Counted from the first letter of the stretch, positions 9,601 to 20,747 are shown. The stretch is DNA of 64,000 nt from Kryptolebias marmoratus (GCF_001649575.2 NC_051445.1:11732599-11796598), one strand, 5' to 3'. The notes: generated by a model not told the origin, from the letters alone. Program-made: numbers and translations.

Positions 9601-12285
9601 ATAACAGAGATAAGGCGAAGGGGTGTTAATAGCATCCAAGGATGAGATCTTGGCTGAATTAATAAGAAAAAAGACAAAGTGCCGAGGGCCCGAGGTCAGT
9701 CTGGGAGGAGACCCAGCTGCTCGGAGAGACGGGGAGAGGAACAGACAGGTACAGAGGGAGGAGCACACTCCTGCATGCACAGCTGACAGAGTTGAGTATA
9801 GTAACAGTAGGGAGGAATGCTGTCTGTAGCTAATATTAACACCCCAGCGCTCCCTCAAGCCCTCCCGCCCCCCAGAGCGCGTAAGTGTGAGTCACACATT
9901 TATCATGTCTCCGTACGGCTGTCTACGGTAACAACCACTCCCTGTTCAAAACTGTGACGTTAAAACACACACAATCGGAGACACGCTCACGTGCCCGCTA
10001 GGTCCAAAACAAAAATAAGAAAGTTAAAGACCAGTTCGGGCAGCACAAGTTCAACCTCACCCTAATAAAACGCTAATAAAGCCGCGCACACGCCTAGACA
10101 CGCAATGGAAAAACAAGACGGGACCAGACTCCACCTGTCACGAAAGAAAGCGGCACACAAAAACGCTACCGGAGCGCCGAATCTGCCCGCAGGATTAAGT
10201 CACAATCGGCGAGCGACCCCGGCGAGGTGGCAACCGGTGGATGGCCCTTTAAAAGACACAACCCCACACCGCCAAACATGAATGAGCAGACTGCTGCCAT
10301 CTGGTCACTGTCCTCCTCCTGGAAGATAAATCACCGCAGGTCCACGACCAGACCGAGAATCTATTAGCATTGATTATCCACGGAGGCTAGAGAGTCATCC
10401 ATGTAATCCACTGAAACCGACAAAAGAGATGCAAGGACAGGAAGCGAAGGTGAGAAGAGAACAATTACACCAATCGGGTGGCACGTGGAGGTCAGCCAAA
10501 AAAAGAGGCTTCTTGGTTTCAAGACGTTAAAACCGCCTCGACCGGCTTTGTTGTGTGCAAAAGTTAATAATGTGTTGATGTTTATGTTTGTCTATATGTG
10601 TCGGGGTCTATACTTAGCCATGCGGTACAAGGGATTAGAGTTATTCTATGATTTTTCTTTTGGTTACGCAACTCCCATTTGACAGCAGAAATAGTCCAGG
10701 GTCGGATTAGAGACAGCCCATAAGATCTGGCTTTCTGCCGCTCTCCTCCCTTTTCCTTATCTGCCTGCCTCGCAGCTCCAGTTTCTCTCTGAACGTGCTT
10801 TGTAGTCTCACCTGAGCCAGACCTCCCCCCCCCTCCCTGTCTGTGGTGACTCAGGTGTACAACTCAGGTGTTTGAACCGCACATGGCCTCGCTAAGGACA
10901 CAAACGCTGCTCGCAAAGTTAGGGTTTTCTGCTAGACTTCGCATCCAATTATCACGGCTATTGTTTTCTCTTTTTAACCCCTCGTCTTATTGTCATTGGT
11001 TAAAGGGCAATTAAGAGGGCCAGTAATGTAATCAAGACATAAGACTAAAAGTCCATAATGGCTTTGCCCTTTTGCTGCCACCGGGTGACAGGTTTTAATC
11101 GACCAGAAAGAAACGCACGGAGACCATCTTTCTGTTACAGCTCGATTTCAAAAATAATAGTCGCTGAAATGACACCCCCTCCTCCTCATTCCCTTCCCCC
11201 ACCCTTACACACATGCACACTAAAAGCTCAATAAATCGTGCTGCGATATGTCAAGCTCGATCGATCCCACTGAGTGGCCGGATAGCATTACATTTCTGAC
11301 CTCAAAACTAAATCATCAGCACTGCGTGGCCCCTGTCTCTGTGACTCACCCTCCCCTCGGGCTATCTGTTCCCCCTGATGGAAACGCATTAAGCAATTAC
11401 TGGCTAATAGCACGCACCTTTATTATGACGCACCCGCAGGTGCAGACCCCGCGGAGAGACTGGGCCAAGTTCATACTTGTCGGTCTATTTTCTACTACTA
11501 GAATATGTTGTGTGTGCGCGCGTGCTCGTGAGTGTGTGCGTTGCGGTTAAATATAGTGACGAATCCGTCCATCTGTCAGGCATCCCCTCACAATCTAACA
11601 CAGTGGTTCCCAAACTTCCCGCAAAATAACAGTGACAGAGGCTTCTGGTCCTGAAAATGACTGGTTTAAATGTGCAAACTTCACTAATAGCACTTTTAAA
11701 CTAGAACATAATGACGATATGAACAACTAGGACACTATTTTTATTAACTTATGAACACTGTGTTTATGCTTTGTAGTAATCATGATGACAATACATCATT
11801 AGAGCTCCTTTTTTGAAACATTTATTCAATTTCTTGACATCATCCTGGGACCCTTTAATTGATGTTTCCTGACCCACAGCTGGGTGCCGACCCCAACATT
11901 GGAAACCTCTGCTCTAACTCCGATGTCAAAGGTGTAAAGTCGGCTTAAATGGACTCCAAACAATCCTGACTCTTCTCCTCGCATGACTTTTAAGCTTAAT
12001 ATAAATGCGACAACAAAAAGTGCTAGCTTACGTGTGTGTGTGTGGGTAAAAAACAGGCATGAATGGAAGTTTGGAGCTCTGGTGACGAAGGAGCATCCTG
12101 ACCGACCCACTCGCGCGTTTAAATAACTTTTTAAGGCTGCAGTGACTTTAAGAAGTGGAATTAAAACGGAAACAGAGCAGTTCTTACTTGGGGTTTGAGC
12201 CGTTCCAGTAGACGCTGTGTCTCTCCGCGGAGGCGAACCACGCTCCGACTGTCAGCGACAAACACACCAGAAACACCACATCCAT
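3500..12285 (-). CDS. efna1: Ephrin-A1 gene, four coding exons (complete)
   Basis: This gene encodes a GPI-anchored ephrin-A ligand that binds EphA receptors on neighbouring cells, in axon guidance, vessel growth and tissue boundaries. Coding exons are 12188-12285, 4076-4371, 3781-3966 and 3500-3621, all with GT-AG introns. Their lengths (98, 296, 186, 122) sum to 702, giving 233 residues plus stop with no internal stop. Residues 1-20 are a signal peptide. Residues about 21-150 are the ephrin receptor-binding domain, with the motifs NDYLDIVCPHY, YVLYMV, RWECSRP, KFSEKFQRFTPFTLGKEF and YYYIS and four cysteines. A Lys/Glu-rich stalk follows, then a hydrophobic GPI signal (residues about 208-233). 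The TPFTLGKEF segment and the Phe-Asp-Gln-Leu-Arg-Trp stretch match ephrin-A1 better than A2-A5. Human ephrin-A1 is 205 residues; the extra length here is in the stalk. Whether this is the teleost a or b copy cannot be told from the window. Confidence 0.93.
3781..3966 (-). CDS. efna1: efna1 coding exon 3: end of ligand domain plus charged stalk
   Basis: The exon has a TTTTCAG acceptor and a CAG|GTAAGG donor and starts and ends in phase 1. It opens with KPMHHHGKDCLRLRV, the last strand of the ephrin domain with the fourth conserved cysteine, where human ephrin-A1 has KPIHQHEDRCLRLKV. A stalk rich in Lys, Glu and Ala follows (including EKPKAEEAEKKERK), ending GGVHNPSIRLPAG. In human EFNA1 this part is divided, with a small skippable 66-nt exon; here it is one 186-bp exon. 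I see no GT that would split it. Confidence 0.88.
4076..4371 (-). CDS. efna1: efna1 coding exon 2: ephrin receptor-binding domain
   Basis: This 296-bp exon carries most of the receptor-binding domain (residues 33-131). It has a CAG acceptor and a CT|GTAAGT donor. Visible motifs, in order, are EVRINDYLDIVCPHY, AERYVLYMV, YEVCKPHSFDQLRWECSRP, EKFSEKFQRFTPFTLGKEF and ESYYYI. Three of the four conserved ephrin cysteines are here. The FQRFTPFTLG segment corresponds to the receptor-contacting G-H loop region of the family. The base count leaves phase 1 into exon 3, splitting the Ser codon of YYYIS. Codon 33 reads Asn where human ephrin-A1 has Lys; the next AG, 7 nt downstream, would shift the frame. 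Confidence 0.95.
5690..6340. promoter_or_regulatory. Candidate conserved non-coding element, efna1 intron 1
   Basis: This non-repetitive block has clustered homeodomain-type cores (TTAGCGCTTATTATCC, GCTTAATTGGCC, GGCTAATTAAAAGC, TGTAATTATACCC) and no coding frame. Texture of this kind is typical of deeply conserved vertebrate enhancers. The call is inference from motif density and lack of repeats; conservation could not be measured. Confidence 0.3.
6478..6735. repeat. Short copy of the long-inverted-end MITE family, in efna1 intron 1
   Basis: The left part (GTTTGGATCC, GGGTCATGAATAGTTAGTATC, TGCTGTAGATAG) and the right part (GGGTAAGATAATAAATG, TTCATAACCTTTCC) are inverted relatives of each other. 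They match the ends of the family copies at 14250, 25458, 48215 and 58158. The middle is mostly lost. Confidence 0.5.
7790..8110. promoter_or_regulatory. Candidate conserved non-coding element, efna1 intron 1
   Basis: This non-coding stretch holds several TAAT/ATTA cores (CCTATTAATTTGCC, GTCTAATATACTCC, CTTTATTAGC), a SOX-type CCATTGTTATTG and a CCAAATCATAATTCC segment. It is free of recognisable repeats. It is a possible enhancer, judged by motif content only. Confidence 0.3.
10890..11240. promoter_or_regulatory. Candidate conserved non-coding element, efna1 intron 1
   Basis: The block has CCAATTATCACGG, TTGTCATTGGTTAAAGG, GGCAATTAAGAGG and CAGTAATGTAATCAAG in close succession, with no open frame and no repeat similarity that I can see. 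It lies about 1.0-1.4 kb inside intron 1 from exon 1, a common place for first-intron enhancers. No function is shown. Confidence 0.3.
11601..11911. mobile_element. Non-autonomous hAT-type element in efna1 intron 1
   Basis: The left end is CAGTGGTTCCCAAACTT and the right end is TTGGAAACCTCTG, imperfect inverted repeats of the hAT CAGNGGT type. The flanks ATCTAACA (11593-11600) and CTCTAACT (11912-11919) agree at 6 of 8 positions, fitting a worn 8-bp target duplication. A 3' fragment of the same family lies at 14155-14243. Confidence 0.7.
12188..12285 (-). CDS. efna1: efna1 coding exon 1: signal peptide and start of ligand domain
   Basis: The ATG at 12285 opens MDVVFLVCLSLTVGAWFASA, a typical signal peptide, followed by ERHSVYWNGSNP. 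The RHxVYWNxSNP motif begins mature ephrin-A proteins and includes an N-glycosylation site (NGS, residues 28-30). The exon ends in the donor AA|GTAAGA and leaves two bases that join exon 2. The start is chosen because it is the ATG directly before a signal peptide in frame with the motif, and it lies just downstream of a GC-rich promoter-like stretch. Confidence 0.93.
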
Positions 12286-12620
12286 GGCTTCGTTTCTCCA
12301 ACCGAACCGCTGAAGTCAATCTGGGAAGCGGTGAGTTACGAAAAAAAAAAAGAATTTAAAAAGAAAAAAAACTACTTCCTTTGTGGCGCTTTAACAGACG
12401 CTAAAAAAGCAGTTGTAAGATTTCGTTATTTTGCTCTTGATATTGCCAGTTAGTAGCTCCAGCACTGAATCGGGTCTGCCTCGCACGAGCGCATCTCGAG
12501 TATTTGTTCCCCTACTAGCTCCGCCCACCAAAACCAGCCGCCAACCAATGGGAGCGCATCTCCTCTCGGCTGTTGCCGCCCACGGCTGCTCCGGGAATCG
12601 CGCCACCCTCCCCCGACTGC
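12286..12620 (-). promoter_or_regulatory. efna1: efna1 promoter and 5' UTR region
   Basis: The sequence upstream of the start codon becomes GC- and CpG-rich at about 12440-12620. A GC box (CTCCGCCCAC read on the plus strand) lies at 12519-12528, and a CCAAT motif (plus-strand sense) at 12545-12549. There is no clear TATA box, which suits a CpG-type promoter with dispersed initiation. A/G-rich tracts at about 12338-12370 lie between the promoter and the start codon. The initiation site cannot be fixed from sequence. Confidence 0.5.
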
Positions 12621-12699
12621 TGCCACTACTCAAGCGATACAACTGACTACAAAGAGAGCTCCACAAAAGATAAAATCACATTTCTTTTAAGCAAAGAAA

Positions 12700-14140
12700 T
12701 ACAAAAATATGCGACAAAGTGTAACAAAACAAAACTTGAGAGTAATTCTGTTCAGTCAGCAGCAAATTATAAGATATAAAAGCTGTCTGAATGATACAAA
12801 AGTTACATATTGTAGAAAAAAATATACTTAAATTCTACAATGAAGTTGAACAAAAAGACTTAGAACAAAGTGTACGATCAGTGACAGCGCAATATGAAAA
12901 ACAGCCCCTCTCCGTGTTACGTTACGACATTGTGTGGATCATAATTATCCCTGTCAAAACATGTAATCATTAGTTTCATGTTGTACCTGCTTGTAGTTAG
13001 CTGCCTATCTATAATAGTGCAAAACTCATTATAAATCTTATCTGTGATAAGTCACATGCGAAACATTGTTGTAAAAGGCAGGTATTAGTAAGCTGGACAA
13101 AAATGCACATAATAATAATAAAATCCTGATCAAAGTTTATACAGTAACGTGCTCAAGTGCATGAAAATCACATTTAGAGTACAAATCAGGTGTCGCACTT
13201 AACGGAATATTATTGATTCTTTTTTACTGAATTATACAGGAAACAGTTTGCGTGAACTGACAGATTTTATTCTGCCCTGATGTTGTCCTCTTGATTGTTT
13301 GAGTATGTTGTTGTGTTGTAATACCTAAAAGTTGCTTGAGGGCTTTGCTGCTTGTCTTCGTGACGCACTTTATGTTGCAATTAATTGCATTCTGTGCAGT
13401 TGCTATTGTCTGTTGTACTATAACAGTTTGTTGACTTGTATTTTCTTACTCAACTAAAAATTACTGCTTGTGCTCCTTTTTGTTGTGCACGTTTGAAACT
13501 GAGCAGTAAAACGTTGCACTGATGCACTCTGTTTGACTCATTTCTGATTGCTATAGTTCTTTAGGATTCTTTAAGACTTTTCAGGTTGTTGTTGTTGCTG
13601 TTCAGGCACGCTGGCGTGCAGATTACCTTTAGTCAGATAATGGAGAATTATAACTGTCTTATCAGTTAGTCTAATCTCGTAGTCTCCACTTTGTTGTGTC
13701 ATCAGACAGGTTACTGCAGAACACAACCTCACAGATGGAGAGGATAAAAAGTCCAGGCCGGCCGAGTGTTTGAGGAACCGTGGCCTCAGCAGGAGGGGGC
13801 TCCCCTCAGGCAGGGATGGACACATGCCAGGGCGATCTGGTTCAGAGCTCCAGAGCTTAAGGAACAAGAGAGGGAGGCATGTGTGTTCGTGTGTGTGTGT
13901 GTTTCAAGAGTCTGACTGTCCCAAGACTTGGTTGGGCAAGCACACACACGCCTCAGCATTCTGATACACAGACCCACATGATCTCTGTAGCTGCTGCAGG
14001 GAGTGGAGGGTTACTTGCTGCTTGGGATTTCTACTCCTCACCTAAAAAGAAGAGCCAACACATAGTAATATATCATCATAATTTTCATTTAGTGGTAAAA
14101 ACTGATTTTCATTACTATGTAAAATTGCCCTAGTCTGTGT
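12700..14140. other. Non-coding region upstream of efna1
   Basis: The stretch is AT-rich with no recognised gene or transposon. It has a (GTT)n-like tract near 13587-13601 and short TG/CA runs at about 13889-13903 and 13940-13950. Small frames such as 13571-13867 are chance. Confidence 0.35.
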
Positions 14141-14154
14141 TACGTTAAGACATC

Positions 14155-14243
14155 GAATTTGATTTCTGGACATCATCTGGGGACCCTTACTTGATGTTTC
14201 ATGACCCACAGCGGGGTGCCGACCCCAACTTTGGAAACCTCTT
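14155..14243. repeat. 3' fragment of the 11601-type hAT element
   Basis: The segment repeats the last part of the element at 11601-11911: the order 'tctggacatcatc', 'gggaccctt', 'gatgtttc', 'tgacccacagc', 'gggtgccgaccccaac' and 'ttggaaacctct' is the same in both. It is 5'-truncated and abuts the MITE that starts at 14250. Confidence 0.7.
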
Positions 14244-14249
14244 AAAGCG

Positions 14250-14950
14250 AGAGTTCAGGTCTTTTGATGTGGGGTTCTTTGGAAGGGCTATGAACAATAC
14301 TAGAGAGCTGTTTAAATGACCTCACTTTGGAGAAATTATGTTTAATTCCGACGGGACTGACGAGCTAAATTGAGAGGAGCCGATACCAAAGCAGACTGCT
14401 GCCATCCAATCTCAAACGTTTCATAGCGGTTTATGCAAATGTTACTTTATATACATTTACACTCCCACCAATTTTGCATTACATTGTTATTCCAGCAGAA
14501 ATATTGCAGTATTCTTGCAGAGGGTGTCCCAGTCTGCACTAGAGGTGCCACAACTAGCAATTCTGTATGCAAATGAAGTTAACCGTAAAATTCTATGTAA
14601 ATAAGCATCCATTCATCCATTTTCTTTACCCGCTTCTCCTTTCTGGGTCACAGGGAGCTGGTGCCTATCTCCAGCAGCTGTAAATATGCATGTAATGCAA
14701 AATTAATAGAAATGTAAAAGTTTAGCAAAAGAGCATTTGCACGAACCACTACAACAGTTTTTGTGTGGAGTTGTATTAGGATGGTAGCAGTCCAATCTGC
14801 TCAAGGCCTCGCTCAGACTAATCTTTACCCTGTCAGTCTGGTCAGAATTAAACTTTTCTTCTCCAAACCGTGTTTGTTCAAAAGAGCTGTCTACAACAGG
14901 TAATGCACTATTTGTTCATAACCTGTCTTCAAAAGCTCTGAATGGTAGCT
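14250..14950. repeat. MITE with long inverted ends (family member)
   Basis: The left arm (GAGTTCAGGTCTTTTGATGT, GCTATGAACAAT, GACGGGACTGACGAGC) is the inverted relative of the right arm (GTCAGTCTGGTCAGAATTAA, GAGCTGTCTACAACAGGTAA, TTCATAACCTG, CTTCAAAAGCTCTGAA). Each arm is about 120-150 bp. A SINE-tail fragment sits in the middle at 14605-14690. Confidence 0.65.
14605..14690 (-). mobile_element. SINE 3' fragment, minus orientation, inside a MITE
   Basis: CATCCATTCATCCATTTTCTTTACCCGC is followed by GGGAGCTGGTGCCTATCTCC, the reverse of the SINE tail seen at 23640-23705. It lies within the MITE at 14250-14950. Confidence 0.7.
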
Positions 14951-15539
14951 TGAAGTCCTCGCCATCAGAAGCTACTACCACCTTCTGTATTCATTTCCTT
15001 GACGGAATGACAGAAATGAAAATACCGCCTCAGCAGCTCCAAAACTAGCCTGTGATTCACTGACCTCAGACTACCAGCAACACGATCCCAGTTCTCACTT
15101 CAGACACAACACTCGGAGCGACTGCTGAGCGTCCCTTGTTGCCAGCAGACTTCCGCTGCTCATACATGGGAGCCCGTCACGATGCACTCATCCAATGCCT
15201 CGACGGTGCAGCAAGACGGAAACACCGGGAAATTCGCACATTCACCTCCTCCCTGCTGCAGCAGCCAGCTGCCTGGGATCTGCCGTCCTGCCCGTACGCG
15301 TACTACATTCACATTATAGATGTACACAAACATATAAGTCCTGTGTGTCTGCTGGGTTGTTTGTCAGCAGAGAGTAGAGAGATGACACCCAGAGTGAGAC
15401 TCAGTCCTCCCACAGCCCAAACAGGCACACAAAGGCAGCAAGATCAGGGTTTCATCACAGACAAAAGCTGGAGAGAGAGAGAGAGAGAGAAAAAAATCAT
15501 TTGTGAAGATGGAAAACTTGACAGTTCTAAAAGTGGATT

Positions 15540-15770
15540 AAAGGAAGTGGCGGGAAGATCTGACAGCCTTCACAAATCATTCGGCGGGCCTAAAGCCGGC
15601 TTGTTTATTTCCAAGTGGACTGGTCTCCAGGCGTCACAGTATCTGCCACAAGTTATTTAGGGCGATGTGGAAACTCCACTATTGCATAACTTGTTTAATT
15701 AGGAAAGAAAGCCGGCGGTGCTACCTGCTCCAGGTGATGCTTAATTGTTTCTTTTCTTTCAACCGCAACT
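15540..15770. promoter_or_regulatory. Candidate regulatory block upstream of efna1
   Basis: Low-repeat sequence about 3.3 kb upstream of the efna1 start carries GCCTTCACAAATCATTCGG, TTGTTTAATTAGGAAAG and GATGCTTAATTGTTTC. A chance stop-free frame (15136-15660) ends inside it. Enhancer function is inference only. Confidence 0.25.
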
Positions 15771-15779
15771 CGTAAAAAT

Positions 15780-17780
15780 CGTTTTCGTGAAAGGGAAACA
15801 ACCAGCAGAGTTATTTTTGTGGGAGTGGAGGGATAAAAAAAACAACCAAAAAACCATGATGTCACAGGAAGATGATCGAAAAATAAATCGAATACATTTT
15901 TTTTAATTCGTGGGGTTAGGAGACATGGGAGACTTCTGCGTAAAAGAAAAGAAAAGACAGATTTACCCCTTCAGCGTAGCAGTCTATTAAATTTTCATTC
16001 TTGCTCCTCTTCCCTCCTTTTCCACTCGTGTCTTGTCGGCCCCAGGCAGGGATCAGAGCCGGCCAGGGACCTCTGTCGAAGGATTTGAAGGGTTTTCTTC
16101 AGACACACACACAGGCTCTGAAATATTACGTGTAGGAGGGCTTAATAGTGAGGAAAAAGAAAAAAAATCAATCAGAATGAGGTAGAGTGAAACTTGGAGG
16201 AGAGCACAGTGATGGAGGAGTGTTGCTGAAAGGACGGAGACGGGAACACAGGAACGTAACAAAGAAGCTGCTCAGTGTTTGTTTAAACACAGGCACGGAT
16301 AAATCCACAAAAACACACTTACACAGGTTGTTAAAGCAGTTTAAAGATGTGTAGGAGTTTTGACTCTGGCCGGTGTTGCATTAGTGAGATGTCAACCAAT
16401 AAATCGCATGTCTGATGTCCTTTTTTCTCTTTTTTTAGCCACAAATGTATCTCATCAAGCCTCTGAGGTACAAATGTGTTTGTGCCTTTCCTCTTTGGCC
16501 TGCGCAGTGGAGAAGAGGAACAAAAATATGGCAATATCAGACAATACAGCAATAAAACAGGAAGCAATAATTCACAAAACACTGCATTTTAGGAAGCAGA
16601 AAGATCATTAAAAGAACATTTCAAACACACGATTGGAGCAAAATGTGAAAAGCTCTTTGCTTTGTTACTGTCTCCTGAAACGAGACTGTTTTCTCCGAAA
16701 TGTGTCATTTTTGGACTTATTGTTGTTTTGTAAGATGACTTTTTGTTTCTTTGTGATGTTTTTTCTTATCTTAGTGCTTATTTGACATTGTTGATAAACT
16801 GTTGCTTTTGTTGATGAGTTTTGCAAAATGTTGCAGTTCCTTTTTCCATTTCAGCATAGTTATTTTTTTTTTCCTTATTTGTTCTTTATTCGTGGTTTGA
16901 TTGAATTGAAATATGTTTGTGATTTAAAAATATTTATGGGTTTTATTTGTTTGTTTTTTACATTTTCATGCATTTATTTATTTAATGGTAATATTTACTT
17001 TAAATTAAATTTTATCATTGGCTTTGTTTTTTGTTTTGGTTTGTTTTTTTTATAATATTTTAAACCTCCCTATCACTGCACCTAACTGTTTAAAATTAAA
17101 AGCATTTTGCAGAACAATAAAAGGTCATTTGGAAAGGTCCACATTTGGAACAATAACTCAGGTCTTAATGGCCAAATCAGTGCAATATGCCCTTTATCGG
17201 CTCTAAGTGACAACAGATTGTTCTTCACATAGCAGCATGTTGTTCATCCATCTTCTGTCATTACTCCTTCTTTAAGATTGTTAACACTCAGCTTTGTTTC
17301 ATCGACATTTGGACAGCTTGTCGCCCTGCTGCCCTCTGTCCCTTTTACCTCCCTCTGGCTCATAGCGGCACACTTCAACAAGCCGCTCCTTCTCTGGCAC
17401 CACAAAAAGACATGACTCCTGGTTCTATTCAGCCCCCATTCATCTGCATACAGGTGGTCCTCCATTCAACCACCCCCACTCCCTGACCACACTTTCGGCT
17501 ACGGCGCGTTTCTAGATTTATCCGGGCAAATGCTCATCCTGACGCTGTCAGGCTCATTACAGGGTGGTGTTTCGGCTCCGAACATCCCCTGGAAAGTTGC
17601 CATGGAAGCCGAGCTGCTTCCAAATGTGCAGCACAATAAGCAATCAAAACAAGACACACACAAACAAACTGAGACGGCGTTGCATGTGCGCACCAGCGGG
17701 GGGTAAATGAGCCACCTCCCTCCTTCCTGGACTCAGTATTCAGACCACAGGAATCATTAACTCTCCCAGTCAGTCAACAG
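15780..17780. other. Non-coding region without recognised repeats
   Basis: The sequence is T-rich at 16660-17060, with many TTTG/TTTA runs. Small frames at 16360, 16828 and 17499 are composition-driven. I see no element or gene that I can support. Confidence 0.3.
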
Positions 17781-17829
17781 GCACACTCCACTTGTTCACT
17801 CGCTCTGTCCTCCTTTCTGCCTCCATGGG

Positions 17830-17870
17830 TCTCACACACACACACACACACACACAGACACAAACAAGCC
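17830..17870. repeat. CA microsatellite
   Basis: A CA run of about 12 units lies at about 17830-17855, with imperfect CA units just after. Comparable CA/TG or TC runs occur at about 22674-22697 (CA), 22481-22517 (TC), 45959-45983 (CA), 51547-51580 (TG), 59173-59197 (CA) and 62588-62609 (CA). Confidence 0.9.
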
Positions 17871-18329
17871 CCAGTGAAATATTTAACCACACCATTCAGC
17901 TGGCAGTGTCTCTGCCATCATTTGTTATACTGTATCTTCTCGTCTGTCTCCCTGTTTGTTCTCTCGGCTCATCTGTTGTCTCTGCTGTCTTCCCTTCCTT
18001 CTCTTTCTTCTGTTCATCTGTTCAGTTATTTCCATAAAGCTCTCATCTGCCCCTGGCGAGAACAAGTGCAGCTTCTTTCCCTCGCTTTATTTTTTTACAT
18101 TCCCTTGCTTGTTAGCAATTTTCCTTTCCTTCCTTTCTTCCTCTCTTCCTCCCCCTCCCCTCCTCCTCCCCTCAGCTTGCTGAAGTCTAGCTGCCTGCAC
18201 CCTTCCCTTACTCCTTCCTTACCACCGTCTCTTCCCCACAAGTATTCCAAACAGTGCATTTGTTAGAAGAGAATCCATTATCCTCCTGCATCCTCCCACC
18301 CTCTGTCCTCTTTCTCCAGCTCTGTTTTC

Positions 18330-18450
18330 TTGTTTCCTCACAGGCTCCCGGCCCCGGCCCTATATTCATTAACATAGCGTTAATGATCCCAGATGGACTG
18401 ACATGTACTCGACGGGGGCGAAGTGTGACTGCCTTCTTCCAAGGGTTCCA
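18330..18450. promoter_or_regulatory. Candidate regulatory block in the efna3-efna1 interval
   Basis: CCTATATTCATTAACATAGC is followed by TTAATGATCCCAGATGG in a GC-mixed, repeat-free block. It has the texture of a conserved non-coding element. It is inferred from motif content only. Confidence 0.2.
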
Positions 18451-18740
18451 AGGATGCGAGTGGGCGTTTGCGTGTGTTTGTGTGTTGGCATGCATGGCTG
18501 CTGGGTACATGTGTGCACAATCGTGTCTACATTTGAGTATGATTTTGATACATGTGTTCAAAGGGAGATTGGCTGATTTTTCCTTTTCTTTTCTTTTTTT
18601 TTTTTTCTTTCCTGGCAGCAGATTGCTCTGTTATGATGTTTTGCATATCTCATGGCCTGCTTTTTTTTGAACACCAAAGTTGGTAAGACTTCAGTCTGGA
18701 AAGCATACAGAGGAATTTGTACAACAGGTGAACTACGACC

Positions 18741-19320
18741 CAGTTGTGTTTTACCAGAAGTCTTTAAAATGATCATTTAAAGTGAGGTTCTTTGGTAAAG
18801 TTTGCCTGATGCAGATAGCTAAAAAGAACCATTTAAGAAAAAGAAAAGTTCAATTCTGACTGGACTGGGGAGCTAATCAGTTCAAGTGGGGCCAAGATCA
18901 CTAAAACAGCTCTGATCTCAAAAATGCCATCGCAGTTCACATCAGGACTCATTTTTAATTTCACGTAATGTGATTATTCCTGCAGAAATATTATGATATT
19001 CCTGCTGGACGTGCACCAGACTACAGTAGTAGTGCAGCAAGCTAGCTGCTGCTTATGCTGTTTGGGTTTCCAAATAGGAATATATTTCCAAGCAAACAGC
19101 CATGTAAAATGAAAATGATGAAGATGGAAAGGCTTATGAAATAGTGCTTGCATGAACCAATATAAAATTGTTGAGATTCCTATTCTTTTAAGCTGCCCAT
19201 TTTGGTCTTGGTGCCACTCGGACTAGCTGTTTGCGCTTCATTCTGGGAAGAATTAAACTCTGTTTCTCCAAACTGAGGTCATTCAAAAGCTGTTTATAAC
19301 AGTTAAGGTTTGTAACTTTT
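18741..19320. repeat. MITE with long inverted ends (family member)
   Basis: The left arm has TGAGGTTCTTTGG, GATGCAGATAGC and CTGACTGGACTGGGGAGCTAA. The right arm has GGGAAGAATTAAACTCTG, TTTCTCCAAACTGAGGTC and AAAGCTGTTTATAACAG. These are inverted relatives of each other and match the copies at 14250 and 25458. Confidence 0.6.
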
Positions 19321-19329
19321 TCACAAAAA

Positions 19330-20740
19330 TATACATTTTGACAAATTGTTTAATGTGTCATTATTGTTCCGGTTAGCAGCTCTTTACACTGAATCATGTG
19401 CTGCTTTTAAGAAATATTTTACTCTTTACGCCATAATCTTACAGATGAACCAGACCGTAACAGTGTCTGCATCTAAAACTCAACAAAACTCTACTTAGAT
19501 ACTGTCAAACCAGGCAGTGTTGTTCTCCTAAACTGCTTCTTCGAGAGCTCCTCGAATATTTTTTTAAAATAAAATACCCAAAAGTTTCTAATGATGTTGC
19601 ATGTTGACTGATGAAATTACACAATTAGTCAGCCAAGTGTAGATTCCCCATCGGCTGTGTTTGCGTCGACATGTTTTGGAGCATCTTCTCTCTCTGAGCC
19701 CGAATCAAAGGGATGATGGCAGCAGTTCATTTCCAGCCAGAGTGTCTCGTACTTTTTTCTCCCTGTGATTATTCTCGTTGTCATCTGTGATTCTTTTCTG
19801 GTTTTAAGGCCCAGGAGGGTAGTTGTCGTATCAGTCTGCTGATGTATGAGAAACAAAACTTTGAAGTCTTTGGTCCTTAAAAGCCACGGCTCAGTGCGTC
19901 TCTAGTTCTCACATGTTTTTTTATTTTGAAAATCTGCACTGGATAAAATAATGGAAATCCAAAGGAAAAAGGAAAAATTGCTTTAATGTGTTGAAAAGAT
20001 AGCTGATGTTCAGTTGCATGATAACAATCTGTAAAATATGGAAGGCAATTGTTCTAAATGATTGAAACCAGTATCATTTACCATAACAAAAGCAAAAAAA
20101 CAAAAGTAGTGATTAACAGTAACAGCAATGTTCAGAATATTGATCAAAATATTGATATTAATAATGAGAGTAACCATAACTAGAACAACCCAGAAGAACA
20201 AAGGGCACCACAGCAGCTATTTTCTCCATTTGCCTTTTTATATATGACAAATACAATATTTGTGGTTTAGTTTTTGTGTTTTTCTCTCAAAGGTTTGTCT
20301 CCAGTTAGGAACAACTACAGGCTTTATCAGTGTTTCTTTTACTGCCACACTGAAAGCACCACCCAGCCTTGCTTATTACTACCAACTGGATTAAAACCCA
20401 GCTAAATTGAAGCTATTAAACAGAAAAAGACAGTGAACAACTGACGCATCAGTTCATCTGTATTCATATAAATTTTGAACACGAGTTACTCTCCTGCATG
20501 ATTTTGCAGAGGTTTATTTGTTGTGAATCAATGTAAAAAAAACAGAAATTACAAAGGCTTCAGGAGGGTTAAAGCTGTTTTCTTCATTGTTGCTGCAGAA
20601 ATTATAGAGCCGATGTTCAAAACTAAGGTTCCTTATTTCGAGCAGTAATTCTACTGTTATATAAGAGATAAGAGTGGCACCAAACATCTTATCCAGCACT
20701 AACCAGAGAAGTTATTTCTGCAGTGTTTGAGGCCTGATCA
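19330..20740. other. AT-rich non-coding region
   Basis: No gene or assignable repeat is visible. Frames at 19629-19856, 20010-20201 and 20514-20699 are short and lack known domains. Confidence 0.3.
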
Positions 20741-20747
20741 ACATCTA

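Larger units (their letters stand above)
4372..12187 (-). other. efna1: efna1 intron 1 (7.8 kb) with candidate enhancers
   Basis: The intron lies between the GTAAGA donor of exon 1 and the CAG acceptor of exon 2. A long first intron is usual for ephrin-A genes. It holds microsatellites (TG near 6975-6992 and 7095-7113, AAT near 9343-9363, a TCC run near 6207-6221), a short MITE at 6478-6735, a hAT-type element at 11601-11911 and several low-repeat blocks with TAATTA, ATTGTT and CAATTA motifs. No other coding exon is recognisable inside it. Confidence 0.8.

Noticed and set aside
15136..15660. Stop-free frame of 174 codons, plus strand
   Set aside because: It starts at a non-ATG codon, includes a GA microsatellite read as Arg-Glu repeats, has no known domain and no flanking splice or promoter signals.
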